DNA of 64,000 nucleotides from Bacteroidota bacterium. Lineage in GTDB: Bacteria > Bacteroidota > Bacteroidia > Bacteroidales > VadinHA17. The position numbers and the translations under genes were made by a program. The stretch covers positions 62,001 through 126,000 of the forward strand of contig DRFJ01000050.1 in NCBI GenBank assembly GCA_011050615.1, given 5' to 3'. The notes under the pieces are model-generated. The model searched no databases. It was not told the DNA's origin and saw nothing but the letters and a program-made list of their open reading frames with translations. Each line of letters starts with the position of its first letter. Positions within the stretch are counted from its first letter, which is position 1. Shown here in pieces: positions 16,288-25,901 of the stretch.

Positions 16288-18744
16288 ATGAAAAGTAAGC
16301 AAAATAAAGCATTGAATAATATTTTTTTACCAGAGATAGTGGATAATGAAGGTGAAATAATACCCATTATTGCAGATAATGATGATATGGAAATGGACGA
16401 ATCACAGGTGCCTGATGAATTGCCGGTATTGTCTTTGCGTAATAATGTTCTTTTCCCCGGCGTTGTATTACCTATCTCAATAGGCAGGGCAAAATCTGTC
16501 AAACTGATACGGGATGCCTACCAGGGCGACAGGCTTGTGGGTGCTGTAGCCCAGGTTGATCCGGAGATAGAAGACCCCAGGTTTACCGACCTTCACAGGA
16601 TAGGGACTGCAGGGCATATAATTAAGCTTCTTGAAATGCCCGACGGCTCAACTACGGCAATTATTCAGGGCAGGAAAAGGATTGAGTTCACAGAAGCAGT
16701 GAAGACCGATCCTTACCTTATAGCAAGGGTGATAGTGCGACCCGAACAAAAAACAAAGGAAAGAACAAGGGAATTCGATGCAATTGTAAGTTCTCTTAAG
16801 GATCTTTCGCTCAGAATAATAAAGCTGAACCCGACTATGGCCCAGGAGGCTTCTTTTGCCATCAAGAATATTGAGAATAAATCGTACCTGATAAACTTTA
16901 TCTGCTCAAATACAGAACTGAAAGTAAAGGAGAAGCAAAGACTTCTGGAAGCAAACAGCCTGCACGACAGGGGCATTATGCTACTGGAGAATCTGGTGCA
17001 GGAAATGCAGCTCCTGGAACTGAAGAATGAATTGCAGTCAAAGGTCAAATCCGACCTTGACCAGCAGCAGAGGGAATTTATGCTGCTTCAGCAGATGAAA
17101 ACAATACAGAATGAACTGGGTGATAATCCGCAGGAAAAGGAAATTGAGGAATTCAGGGAAAAGGCAAAGGACAAAAAATGGACCGGGGAAGTTGAAGAAG
17201 TATTTGAAAAGGAACTGAATAAACTTCAGAAACTGAATCCTGCTGCAGCTGAATATTCCGTTCAGGTAAACTACCTGCAGACATTGGTCGATCTTCCCTG
17301 GGGTGAGTTCACAGAGGATAACCTTGACCTTGAACATGCCAGGAATATCCTTGACCAAGATCACTACGGCCTGGAGGAGGTTAAAGACAGGATTCTCGAG
17401 CATCTTGCTGTAATAAAGCTTAAGGGAAACCTTAAATCACCCATCCTCTGTCTTTACGGACCTCCCGGTGTGGGAAAAACCTCACTTGGCAGGTCGGTAG
17501 CCAGAGCCCTTGGCAGGCAGTATGTAAGGATGTCACTGGGCGGACTGCATGACGAGGCTGAAATAAGAGGGCATCGCAAAACATATATAGGGGCAATGCC
17601 AGGCAGAGTGATACAAAACATAAAAAAAGCTGCTTCATCAAATCCTGTCTTTATACTGGATGAAATAGACAAGGTAGGTAAGGATTTCCGGGGTGACCCG
17701 GCTTCAGCCTTGCTTGAAGTACTCGACCCTGAACAAAACAGCGCCTTCCATGATAACTTCCTTGAACTGGATTATGACCTGTCCAATGTATTGTTTATTG
17801 CAACTGCAAACACCCTATCTACAATAAGCCCTGCATTAAGGGACAGGATGGAACTGATTGAAATAAACGGCTACCTGCTGGAGGAAAAGATAGAAATTGC
17901 CAGGAGGCACCTGCTTCCCAAACAACTCGATAATCATGGGGTAAAGAAAACACAGTTCAGGCTTAACCGTTCTGTACTTACAGGCCTGATTGATAATTAT
18001 ACAAGGGAATCCGGGGTCAGGGAACTGGATAAGAGGCTGGCTAAACTCATACGAAGCACGGCCCGGGATATAGCTTACGGCAAAGAACCGGATATATCGC
18101 CCGATTATGAGAAGATAAGCTCCATCCTCGGGCCACCTAAATACAACAGGGAGCAGTATTCGGGTAATGAACAGGCAGGGGTGGTTACCGGCCTGGCATG
18201 GACAGCTGCCGGAGGAGAGATACTATTTATCGAAACAAGCCTTAGCAGGGGAACAGGAAAACTCACCCTGACGGGGAATCTTGGTGATGTGATGAAAGAA
18301 TCAGCCATTATCGCCCTTGAATATCTTAAATCACATGCCGACCTGATTGGCCTCCCTGATAATTTTTCGGATAACTGGAATGTCCATCTTCATGTTCCGG
18401 AAGGAGCCATACCAAAAGACGGCCCGTCAGCCGGAATCACAATGGCAGCATCAATGGCCTCTGCATTCACCCAGCGTAAAGTGAAGAAAAACATTGCAAT
18501 GACAGGGGAGATAACCCTCAGGGGCAAAGTGCTTCCCGTGGGCGGGATAAAGGAGAAAATCCTGGCTGCCCGCAGAGCCGGACTTAAGGAAATAATACTA
18601 TCCTCCGGGAACAGGAAAGATGTTAACAGCATTAAGGATGTATACCTTAAGGGGCTTAAATTTTCTTATGTAGAGACAATTATGGATGTCCTCGATTTAT
18701 CACTTCTTAAGCAGAAGGTTGTAAATCCTAAAAGGATAGTTTAA
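16288..18744 (+). CDS. lon: ATP-dependent protease Lon
   Basis: An 818-residue cytoplasmic protease that degrades damaged and regulatory proteins. The N-terminal Lon substrate-binding domain covers about residues 45-240, then coiled coil, then the AAA+ ATPase with Walker A GPPGVGKT (about 390-397) and Walker B VFILDEIDK (about 454-462). The C-terminal peptidase domain has the Ser-Lys dyad: S714 in KDGPSAGI and K757 in GGIKEK. The length is usual for LonA. The first 40 residues are acidic and variable. coaD follows after nine bases. Confidence 0.97.
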   Translation: MKSKQNKALNNIFLPEIVDNEGEIIPIIADNDDMEMDESQVPDELPVLSLRNNVLFPGVVLPISIGRAKSVKLIRDAYQGDRLVGAVAQVDPEIEDPRFTDLHRIGTAGHIIKLLEMPDGSTTAIIQGRKRIEFTEAVKTDPYLIARVIVRPEQKTKERTREFDAIVSSLKDLSLRIIKLNPTMAQEASFAIKNIENKSYLINFICSNTELKVKEKQRLLEANSLHDRGIMLLENLVQEMQLLELKNELQSKVKSDLDQQQREFMLLQQMKTIQNELGDNPQEKEIEEFREKAKDKKWTGEVEEVFEKELNKLQKLNPAAAEYSVQVNYLQTLVDLPWGEFTEDNLDLEHARNILDQDHYGLEEVKDRILEHLAVIKLKGNLKSPILCLYGPPGVGKTSLGRSVARALGRQYVRMSLGGLHDEAEIRGHRKTYIGAMPGRVIQNIKKAASSNPVFILDEIDKVGKDFRGDPASALLEVLDPEQNSAFHDNFLELDYDLSNVLFIATANTLSTISPALRDRMELIEINGYLLEEKIEIARRHLLPKQLDNHGVKKTQFRLNRSVLTGLIDNYTRESGVRELDKRLAKLIRSTARDIAYGKEPDISPDYEKISSILGPPKYNREQYSGNEQAGVVTGLAWTAAGGEILFIETSLSRGTGKLTLTGNLGDVMKESAIIALEYLKSHADLIGLPDNFSDNWNVHLHVPEGAIPKDGPSAGITMAASMASAFTQRKVKKNIAMTGEITLRGKVLPVGGIKEKILAARRAGLKEIILSSGNRKDVNSIKDVYLKGLKFSYVETIMDVLDLSLLKQKVVNPKRIV

Positions 18745-18753
18745 ATTTATATC

Positions 18754-19236
18754 ATGGAAAATACAGGAAAGAAAATAGCAGTGTTCCCGGGATCATTCGA
18801 CCCCTTCACACGTGGACATGAATCAATAGTGAACAGGGCCCTCAGCCTTTTTGATGAAATTATAATTGCAATAGGGGCAAATGCCCTGAAAGATGGCTTT
18901 TTTACACTGGAGAACAGGAAAAGGATGATAAGCGATGTTTTTAAGGGTATTGATATGGTGAAGGTGTCACATTATGAGGGTCTTACGGTTGATTTTTGCA
19001 GGAGAAGCAATGCCGGTTTCCTTCTCAGGGGCATAAGAACCGCTGCTGACTTTGAATATGAAAGAGCAATTGCACAACTGAATAAGGCCATGGCACCTGA
19101 AATAGAATCAGTCATGCTGCTGACTGCACCGGAAATGACACCGATCAACAGTACCATAGTACGCGATATAATCCGGAACGGGGGTGATGCGTCAAAATTC
19201 CTCCCATCAAGCATTGATATAAATAATTACCGCTAG
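18754..19236 (+). CDS. coaD: phosphopantetheine adenylyltransferase
   Basis: A 160-residue enzyme that transfers AMP from ATP to 4'-phosphopantetheine, the penultimate step of coenzyme A synthesis. FPGSFDPFTRGHESI holds the nucleotidyltransferase T/HxGH motif, and RGIRTAADFEYE and INSTIVRDI are the conserved substrate- and ATP-binding segments. The length is typical. It is co-directional with lon (nine-base gap), and its stop codon directly abuts the start codon of the broken gene at 19237. Confidence 0.97.
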   Translation: MENTGKKIAVFPGSFDPFTRGHESIVNRALSLFDEIIIAIGANALKDGFFTLENRKRMISDVFKGIDMVKVSHYEGLTVDFCRRSNAGFLLRGIRTAADFEYERAIAQLNKAMAPEIESVMLLTAPEMTPINSTIVRDIIRNGGDASKFLPSSIDINNYR

Positions 19237-19758
19237 ATGAAATTATTTCTGACGGCTGTCCTGATTATCCTGAGTCCGGCAGCAATCAGTGGCATTGATG
19301 TGCTGTTGGAAGGGTATGCCCCGGGGGCAGCCGGTAAACAAATACATGTTTTCAAGCTTCCTGACCCCGTAAGGGGTAAAAAGGTGTTGATTGACAGGCT
19401 CAGGGTAGATATCAATGATAAATTTAATATCAGGAAAACATAAAACACCTGATCCGGATGATATTGAATTGACAAAAAATACATTCTCTCCACGAATGCC
19501 TTCTTATGCCGAACTGGTAAAACAGGTGTTTAATGGCTGCCTGAGCCGGCTTATGAGAAATATGATTTTATTTTCCTTGACGGATCAGTATCAGAAAAGC
19601 TTCTGAATGATTACGAGATAAGGTATCTGCCGGCTTTTTATTTTCTTGACAGGGAAACGAAACTGATATAGTCTCCTGCAGCCATGCCTTCAGAAAACCT
19701 GAGGCAGTCAGTTGTCTCCAAGATAAATGAGAGCTTCATTTATGACTCCGGAAATTGA
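19237..19758 (+). pseudogene. frameshifted thioredoxin-like exported protein
   Basis: Remains of an exported protein broken in several places. The first frame gives a signal peptide and a domain start (YAPGAAGKQIHVFKL) and stops at 19441. A second frame continues with SPRMPSYAELVKQVF. The first frame then resumes with YEKYDFIFLDGSV and YEIRYLPAFYFLDRETKLI, is cut by a TAG at 19669, and runs on (SPAAMPSENLRQS) to a TGA at 19758. The late blocks resemble the C-terminal thioredoxin-like part of a secreted Bacteroidota family. Two frameshifts, a stop and a probable large deletion (the whole would be several hundred residues) show that it is not functional. Its tail overlaps the end of the convergent Nudix gene. 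Confidence 0.7.
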
Positions 19759-20328
19759 AGGCCATGTATTTTTATGTACATCTTCTATTTCATCCCTTCC
19801 AAACCATCTTAGCCCGCTGATGCCTTCCGCAACCTGGGGAAGGGCTTTCCCTTCGCCGTTGTAATCAAATATATACCAGTTTGTTTCTTTCAAAATCCAG
19901 TTATCACCCAGGGGATAAATATGATATGTTGGTTTGAGAATTGCCAGCCGCGTTCCCGGTATAAGTCCTGTTTCCTCCTCTATTTCCCTTCTTGCGCATT
20001 TCTCCAGGGCTTCGTTTCCTGACAGGTGGCCTTTGGGAATATCCCATTTACCGTTTCTTCTGATAAATAATAGTTTTCCATAATTGTTTACCAGTAAGCC
20101 ACCAGCTGCAGTCCTGTTTTCAAAGTATGCCCTGAAGGCTTCCCATAAACTATTTATCTCCTGAAAATAAATGTTAAACGTGCGAAATTTATCATTTTCA
20201 ATAAAGCCTGAAATTTTGGCATAAAGCTCGTCTTTATGATGGTATTTGTGTAATAAGCAGTATTTTTGCTCCAGGTCGGGCTGACCGCTGATTACTATAT
20301 AACTTTTATTGAAATAAACTTTATACAT
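19708..20328 (-). CDS. Nudix hydrolase
   Basis: A 206-residue protein with a C-terminal Nudix domain. The Nudix box is complete: GHLSGNEALEKCARREIEEE followed by TGL, with the metal-binding REIEEE. The first 70 residues form a small N-terminal domain (MYKVYFNKSYIVISG) seen in related Bacteroidota proteins. It hydrolyses a nucleoside diphosphate linked to another group; the substrate is unknown. The ATG start lies only six bases from the start of divergent pyrE. Confidence 0.9.
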   Translation of the reverse strand: MYKVYFNKSYIVISGQPDLEQKYCLLHKYHHKDELYAKISGFIENDKFRTFNIYFQEINSLWEAFRAYFENRTAAGGLLVNNYGKLLFIRRNGKWDIPKGHLSGNEALEKCARREIEEETGLIPGTRLAILKPTYHIYPLGDNWILKETNWYIFDYNGEGKALPQVAEGISGLRWFGRDEIEDVHKNTWPSISGVINEALIYLGDN

Positions 20329-20334
20329 CAGTTT

Positions 20335-20967
20335 ATGGAAAACACTGCAAAAACGATTGCCGCTTACCTCTTACAAATTAAAGCAATAAAACTGCAACCG
20401 TCAAATCCTTTTACATGGGCCTCAGGATGGAAGTCTCCAATATATTGTGATAACAGGAAAACACTTTCTTTTCCCGACGTGAGGCAGGCAATAAGGGAAT
20501 CTTTTGTCCGGGTGATAAAAGAAAAATTCCCTGATGCAGAACTGATTGCCGGGGTGGCCACCGGTGCTATTGCACACGGAGTACTGGTAGCGGAAGCCAT
20601 GGGCCTTCCTTTTGTATATGTCCGTTCAGGGGCTAAAGAACATGGCCTGCGTAACCAGATAGAGGGATTTTATAAAAAGGGACAGAAAGTGGTTGTCATC
20701 GAAGACCTGGTCTCTACCGGGGGGAGCAGCCTGAGAGCTGTCAGTGCCCTCAGAGAGGCTGGCTGTAATGTCATGGGAATGATAGCTATATTTACCTATG
20801 GTTTTCAGAAAGCCAGTGATAACTTTAGTGCCAGTGAAGTCACACTGTTTACACTGAGTGACTATAATACCCTCATTGATAAGGCATTATCGACAGGCTT
20901 CATTGCCCTTAATGATATCGACACACTTAAAGAATGGAGACAGGACCCATCAAACTGGGGTAAATAG
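20335..20967 (+). CDS. pyrE: orotate phosphoribosyltransferase
   Basis: A 210-residue enzyme that joins orotate to PRPP in pyrimidine synthesis. NPFTWASGWKSPIYCDNRK is the PyrE N-terminal signature, and VVVIEDLVSTGGSSL is the PRPP-binding motif. The start is the ATG at 20335, which gives the family length; the open frame extends upstream but into the divergent Nudix gene. The next gene begins seven bases after the stop. Confidence 0.96.
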   Translation: MENTAKTIAAYLLQIKAIKLQPSNPFTWASGWKSPIYCDNRKTLSFPDVRQAIRESFVRVIKEKFPDAELIAGVATGAIAHGVLVAEAMGLPFVYVRSGAKEHGLRNQIEGFYKKGQKVVVIEDLVSTGGSSLRAVSALREAGCNVMGMIAIFTYGFQKASDNFSASEVTLFTLSDYNTLIDKALSTGFIALNDIDTLKEWRQDPSNWGK

Positions 20968-20974
20968 AGTAACT

Positions 20975-21406
20975 ATGGATAATTTTTCTTTATATGAGAG
21001 CAGGGTAGGAAAAATCAGGTCTGGAGCAAAGGAAATTTTTTCCTTCGTTACCGATATGAGAAATTTCAGCAGGTTTTTGCCCGGACATACAATTGAGAAC
21101 TGGAAAGCATCGGTCGATGAATGTTCATTTGAAGTATCGATGGTGGGTGAGGCCAGGATCAGGATTGTGCAAAAAGACCCTTGTAATACAGTAAAATATA
21201 CAGGCTACGGTCTTAATAATACGCAATTTTACCTGTGGATCCAGACGAAAGAAGTGGGTGATAAGGATACCAGGATAAAATTGACAATCAAAGCTGATCT
21301 GAATCCCGGGCTGAAAATGATTGCATCAAAACCCATAAACGACTTTCTCAACAAACTGGTAGGCGGGATGGAAGAATTCAATGACTGGGAAAATACTAAG
21401 GAATAA
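20975..21406 (+). CDS. SRPBCC-fold (START-like) protein
   Basis: A 143-residue protein with the helix-grip pattern of the SRPBCC superfamily: an N-terminal strand, IFSFVTDMRNFSRFLP (the typical first helices), a sheet, and a long C-terminal helix. Such proteins bind hydrophobic ligands; the ligand here is unknown. I start at the ATG at 20975, just after pyrE, which leaves no overlap. It is part of the pyrE transcript and overlaps the convergent birA end by 11 bases. Confidence 0.85.
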   Translation: MDNFSLYESRVGKIRSGAKEIFSFVTDMRNFSRFLPGHTIENWKASVDECSFEVSMVGEARIRIVQKDPCNTVKYTGYGLNNTQFYLWIQTKEVGDKDTRIKLTIKADLNPGLKMIASKPINDFLNKLVGGMEEFNDWENTKE

Positions 21407-22136
21407 ATTTAATCTCATTTAAACCGTATATACCGGTTTTTCCATCATTCATCCTTATTTTTATACGTCCATACCTGTCAACCCCTCTGATAATTCCCCT
21501 GACTCTGCTTTTGTTGATAATAAAATCAGATTCTGTGTTAAGCCTGTAAAGCTTCTTTTGATATTTTTCATTTATTTCGGCAAAAAGGCCTTCCTTCAGC
21601 CTGCCGTACCATAGATCGAGTATCTGGCTAAAATCCGAAAGCAATGTATCAGTATTATATTCACGCTTATTTATAATGTATAAGGAAACAGGATTTGGCA
21701 AGTCCTCCGGGAAGTCAGCCTGGTTAATATTTATACCGGCACCTGCAATGCAACTCTGTATCTTATTTCCCTCAAGCGAAGCTTCTATCAGGATACCTGC
21801 AATTTTGTCATCTTTAAAATAAATGTCATTTGGCCATTTTATACTTATTGAGCCCGAATAGGGTTCCAGAAGATCACATATTGCAAGTGATATGATTTTT
21901 GAAACCATGAACTGCTCGTCTGCATGCAAAAAACAGGGGAGAAGTATTACGCTAAAGGTCAGGTTCTTACCCGCTTCGCTTATCCAGGCATTTCCCTTTC
22001 TCCCCCTGCCCATGCTCTGCTCACGGGCATAAATCACTGTGCCTTCCGGAGCGGCATTGGCAGCCAGCATTTCAGCTGCCAGATCATTGGTTGATGACAC
22101 TTTTTCACGATATATTATTTTTGAGGCTATTGGCAT
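21396..22136 (-). CDS. birA: biotin--[acetyl-CoA-carboxylase] ligase
   Basis: A 246-residue enzyme that activates biotin with ATP and attaches it to carboxylase carrier proteins. GRGRKGNAWIS is the biotin/ATP-binding loop, and KWPNDIYFKDDKIAGILIE and GAGININQADFP are the conserved catalytic blocks. There is no N-terminal helix-turn-helix, so it is the non-regulatory (group I) form. It stands divergent from rsfS. Confidence 0.96.
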   Translation of the reverse strand: MPIASKIIYREKVSSTNDLAAEMLAANAAPEGTVIYAREQSMGRGRKGNAWISEAGKNLTFSVILLPCFLHADEQFMVSKIISLAICDLLEPYSGSISIKWPNDIYFKDDKIAGILIEASLEGNKIQSCIAGAGININQADFPEDLPNPVSLYIINKREYNTDTLLSDFSQILDLWYGRLKEGLFAEINEKYQKKLYRLNTESDFIINKSRVRGIIRGVDRYGRIKIRMNDGKTGIYGLNEIKFIP

Positions 22137-22301
22137 GTTAATCAGGTTGTTATGTCAAATTATTACAATGGGTTCACTGTATATGTCATAATTGCAGAAT
22201 CTGGCACTGTAATTGTAAAACTTATGATGCTATAACAAAAGTAAAAATAATGTTCGTATTTTTGTGGGCGCTAATAATGTAATAAACAGAATCTGAGATT
22301 A

Positions 22302-22670
22302 ATGACAGAAAATAGTGACGAAGTATTACCATTGATTGACAATATAGTAAAGGGGATCTTTGAAAAAAAGGGAGAAAGGGTATTAAAACTTGATTTCAGG
22401 TCTTTGGAAAATTCAGTATGTGATTACTTTATAATATGCCATGGTAATTCAGTAACACAGGTTGATTCCATAACTGAATCAGTAGAATTACAGGTGAAGA
22501 AAAATACCGGCGGGCATCCGCATCACAGGGAAGGCATTGAGAACTGCCTCTGGGTATTACTGGATTATGGGGATGTTGTTGTACACATATTCCAGGAAGA
22601 ATACAGGAACTTCTATAACCTGGAAGCGTTATGGGCTGATGCGCTTATTGAAGAAATCAGGGATAATTAA
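22302..22670 (+). CDS. rsfS: ribosome silencing factor RsfS
   Basis: A 122-residue protein that binds L14 on the large subunit and blocks subunit joining when nutrients are low. CDYFIICHGNSVTQVDSI and WVLLDYGDVVVHIFQEEYR followed by FYNLEALW are RsfS signatures. A -7-like TATTTTTG lies at 22257-22264. It heads a same-strand run rsfS-ftsH-DUF2007-cdsA-psd that I recall as conserved in Bacteroidota. Confidence 0.96.
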   Translation: MTENSDEVLPLIDNIVKGIFEKKGERVLKLDFRSLENSVCDYFIICHGNSVTQVDSITESVELQVKKNTGGHPHHREGIENCLWVLLDYGDVVVHIFQEEYRNFYNLEALWADALIEEIRDN

Positions 22671-22684
22671 AATTATAGTTTGAG

Positions 22685-24814
22685 ATGACGGAAAAAAGCA
22701 GAAGAGATCAAAATACAAATAAACCTGGTGGTGGTTCAGGGAAGAACGACAAGCCAAAAATAAATCCTATCTGGATATATCTTGCTATTGGCATTGGACT
22801 TATAGCCATTAATTTTATGTTCGGGGGTAAGAGGGTTGAGAAAGTAGAGCAGTGGGGCCGTATTGAACAAATGATAGCTAATAAGGATATCAATAAAATC
22901 GTGGTTGTAAACAAGGAATACGCTGAGATATACCTTACCACACAGGCAATAGAATCAGGCAGGTATCCCGATATTTCAGGCTCCGGGAATTTTAGCTTTT
23001 CAGGGCCGTCTCCTAACTACACCTATCATTTTGCAACAGTTGAATTGTTCGATTCACGCATTAACGAGGTTCAGGAACAAAACAATTATGCAGAGTCGGA
23101 ATGGATACATCCCATTTATGAAACCAGGAAGAATTATCTGGGTGAGATAATGGCCTGGATATTGCCCATGCTCCTGATTCTTGCCATCTGGTTATTTATT
23201 TTCAGGCGTATGGCAGGTGGCGGTGGCTCCGGGGGAGGCGCAGGTAATATCTTTTCTGTGGGAAAGTCCAAAGCAAAAATATTTGACAGGGAATCAAATG
23301 TGAAGATCGACTTCCATGATGTGGCCGGTCTTGAAGAAGCCAAGACGGAAGTTAAAGAAGTAGTTGATTTTCTCAAAAACCCGAAGAAATATACTGCACT
23401 TGGAGGTAAGATACCTAAAGGCGCATTATTGATTGGTCCTCCGGGAACGGGGAAAACCCTGCTTGCAAAGGCAGTGGCCGGGGAGGCAAATGTTCCTTTC
23501 TTTTCAATTTCAGGATCCGACTTTGTCGAAATGTTTGTTGGTGTGGGAGCCTCAAGGGTTCGTGACCTGTTTAAGCAGGCAAAAGAAAAGGCACCATGTA
23601 TTGTCTTCATTGATGAGATAGATGCTGTAGGAAGGGCCAGGGGAAGGAACCCCAGTTTCGGGGCCAATGATGAACGTGAGAATACTCTTAACCAGTTGCT
23701 CACTGAGATGGATGGCTTCGACAGTAATATAGGGGTCATTATCCTGGCAGCTACCAACAGGGCAGATGTGCTCGACAGGGCGCTTTTGAGGGCCGGACGA
23801 TTCGACAGGCAGATTCATGTTGAACTGCCCGACCTTAATGAGAGAAAAGAGATATTTAAGGTTCATTTGCAACCTTTAAAACTCCCAAGGTCATTTAACA
23901 TTGACTTTCTTGCCAAACAAACCCCCGGATTCTCAGGTGCTGATATTGCAAATGTATGTAATGAGGCAGCACTTATAGCCGCACGGAAAAACAAGAAAAT
24001 GGTTGGCAAACAGGATTTTCTGGATGCAGTAGACAGGATAATTGGAGGACTGGAAAGGAAAAACAAGATTATTTCACCAGAGGAAAAAACAACCATAGCC
24101 TATCACGAAGCAGGACATGCAACCGTAAGCTGGTTGCTTGAACATGCCAGCCCCCTGGTGAAGGTTACAATAATACCACGTGGACGCGCACTTGGTGCAG
24201 CATGGTACCTGCCGGAGGAAAGACAGCTCACCACAAGGGAACAAATCCTCGATGAGATAGCCTATGCCCTGGGAGGCCGGGCTGCCGAGGAACTGGTATT
24301 TAGCAGGATATCAACGGGAGCTCTTAATGACCTTGAAAAAGTAACCAAGCAGGCCTACGCCATGGTAACTTATTTCGGCATGAGCGATCAGGTGGGTAAT
24401 CTGAGTTTCTACGATTCTTCGGGCCAAAACGAGTACGGCTTCACCAAACCTTACAGTGAGAAAACTGCAGAATTGATTGATAAAGAAGCTAAACGGATTG
24501 TCGATGAGGCCTACCAGAGAGCTCTTGAGGTTTTGAAGAAACACAGAAAAGGCCTCAATACACTGGCTTCCCAGTTACTCGAAAAGGAAGTTATCTTCGG
24601 TGAAGACCTTGAAAAAATATTCGGGAAGAAAAAGGGGAACAGGCCGGCAATAGAAAAAACAGGAAGGCCGGCTAAAAAAAGAACTTCAAAAAAATCCCCG
24701 CCGACAGGAAAATCAGATGCGAAGAAAATAGATAAAGAAGACCCTGCAGGGAATAATACGGAAGGTGAATCAGCTGATAATAACCAGGCTGACACGAATG
24801 ATTCACCTAACTAA
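22685..24814 (+). CDS. ftsH: ATP-dependent zinc metalloprotease FtsH
   Basis: A 709-residue membrane-anchored AAA+ protease that removes misfolded membrane proteins and short-lived regulators. Two membrane helices (about 28-46 and 156-175) flank a periplasmic domain; then a Gly-rich linker, Walker A GPPGTGKT at 251-258, the AAA second region of homology ([20 protein letters not shown]), and the zinc site HEAGH at 474-478. The last 60 residues are a Lys-, Ser- and Asp-rich tail of low complexity. It follows rsfS by 14 bases. Confidence 0.97.
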   Translation: MTEKSRRDQNTNKPGGGSGKNDKPKINPIWIYLAIGIGLIAINFMFGGKRVEKVEQWGRIEQMIANKDINKIVVVNKEYAEIYLTTQAIESGRYPDISGSGNFSFSGPSPNYTYHFATVELFDSRINEVQEQNNYAESEWIHPIYETRKNYLGEIMAWILPMLLILAIWLFIFRRMAGGGGSGGGAGNIFSVGKSKAKIFDRESNVKIDFHDVAGLEEAKTEVKEVVDFLKNPKKYTALGGKIPKGALLIGPPGTGKTLLAKAVAGEANVPFFSISGSDFVEMFVGVGASRVRDLFKQAKEKAPCIVFIDEIDAVGRARGRNPSFGANDERENTLNQLLTEMDGFDSNIGVIILAATNRADVLDRALLRAGRFDRQIHVELPDLNERKEIFKVHLQPLKLPRSFNIDFLAKQTPGFSGADIANVCNEAALIAARKNKKMVGKQDFLDAVDRIIGGLERKNKIISPEEKTTIAYHEAGHATVSWLLEHASPLVKVTIIPRGRALGAAWYLPEERQLTTREQILDEIAYALGGRAAEELVFSRISTGALNDLEKVTKQAYAMVTYFGMSDQVGNLSFYDSSGQNEYGFTKPYSEKTAELIDKEAKRIVDEAYQRALEVLKKHRKGLNTLASQLLEKEVIFGEDLEKIFGKKKGNRPAIEKTGRPAKKRTSKKSPPTGKSDAKKIDKEDPAGNNTEGESADNNQADTNDSPN

Positions 24815-24828
24815 TCAGGCTTGAACAT

Positions 24829-25026
24829 ATGGAGAAGAAATGGGTCAAGATATATGAATCAAATAATGAAGTTAAAGTGGAAATGGCCCGTCAATTACTT
24901 GAGGATAACGACATTGAAAGCGTTATTATAAACAAGAAAGACAGGTCCTACGGTTTTGGAGACTATGAGCTGTACTGCATGCGAGATTATGTTATAAGGG
25001 CAAAACTATTGTTAAAAGAACTCTGA
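24829..25026 (+). CDS. DUF2007-like small protein
   Basis: A 65-residue protein beginning KWVKIYESNNEVKVEMARQL, which matches the DUF2007 (putative signal-transducing, PII-like fold) family: a strand, a helix that tracks sequence position, then IESVIINKKD. Function unknown. It lies between ftsH and cdsA with gaps of 14 and 2 bases, so it is translated from the same message. Confidence 0.85.
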   Translation: MEKKWVKIYESNNEVKVEMARQLLEDNDIESVIINKKDRSYGFGDYELYCMRDYVIRAKLLLKEL

Positions 25027-25028
25027 TC

Positions 25029-25871
25029 TTGAGAAACTTATCCAGGCGAACACTAACAGGCTTTTTTTTAGTTGTTATTATACTGGGAGGATTGTGGCTG
25101 CACCCCCTGTCCTATCTCACAATAGGCTTAATATTGCTTGTCGGATCATTATATGAATATTACCGGCTTATTTCCGCTGCCGGATCACCGATACAGGAAG
25201 TAACAGGAATAATTACGGCTGTTATAATATATATAATATCCGTATTTGTAGCGGCGGGCATTCTTGATGCTATATCCTACCTGCTTGTAATGGTTGCTGT
25301 TATCCTCATTATTATTACTGAACTCTTCAGGAATGATGGTAAACCCTTTGACACACTTGCCCATACCATCTTCGGCCTTATCTTTATTTCAATTCCATAT
25401 TCACTTTTTCCCTTTATGGCTTTTGGCTTCACGGAACCGGAAACTATTCTTCCGAATCGTATCCCGGGATTTTCACCAGGCCTGATGCTGGGCTTCCTGG
25501 TTCTGTCATGGGGATTTGATGTCGGAGCCTACCTTTTTGGATCATACTTCGGGAAACATAAATTATTGGAAAAGATATCCCCTGATAAATCGTGGGAAGG
25601 TTTTATTTTCGGTCTTGTGACTGCTGTTTTGCTTGCGTGGCCGGTTTCCCTGTGGATTGAAACCCCGGGAACAAGAGGCTGGATACTTATAGCAGTACTA
25701 ATATCCGTTACAGGTACCCTGGGCGACCTGGTAGAGTCGATGCTGAAAAGAAGCGCAGGAGTAAAAGATTCAGGTTCGCTACTGCCCGGGCACGGGGGAA
25801 TACTGGACAGGTTTGACAGCCTTATTCTCTCCCTGCCTTTCGTTTTCCTTTTCATCACACTCTTTGGTTGA
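25029..25871 (+). CDS. cdsA: phosphatidate cytidylyltransferase
   Basis: A 280-residue membrane enzyme making CDP-diacylglycerol, the branch point of phospholipid synthesis. About eight helices, with the CDS signature near the C-terminus (KRSAGVKDSGSLLPGHGGIL followed by DRFDSL) and the SPDKSWEG block. The start is a TTG at 25029, two bases after the DUF2007 stop, giving a basic N-terminus (RNLSRRTL) before the first helix. It supplies substrate to PssA (32004-32702). Confidence 0.96.
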   Translation: MRNLSRRTLTGFFLVVIILGGLWLHPLSYLTIGLILLVGSLYEYYRLISAAGSPIQEVTGIITAVIIYIISVFVAAGILDAISYLLVMVAVILIIITELFRNDGKPFDTLAHTIFGLIFISIPYSLFPFMAFGFTEPETILPNRIPGFSPGLMLGFLVLSWGFDVGAYLFGSYFGKHKLLEKISPDKSWEGFIFGLVTAVLLAWPVSLWIETPGTRGWILIAVLISVTGTLGDLVESMLKRSAGVKDSGSLLPGHGGILDRFDSLILSLPFVFLFITLFG

Positions 25872-25901
25872 TTTATACTATATTATTAGTTTCATGACAC
25901 C

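Noticed and set aside
19237..19443. 68-residue exported peptide as a real small gene
   Set aside because: The conserved continuation is found in other frames just downstream, so it is the first piece of a broken gene.
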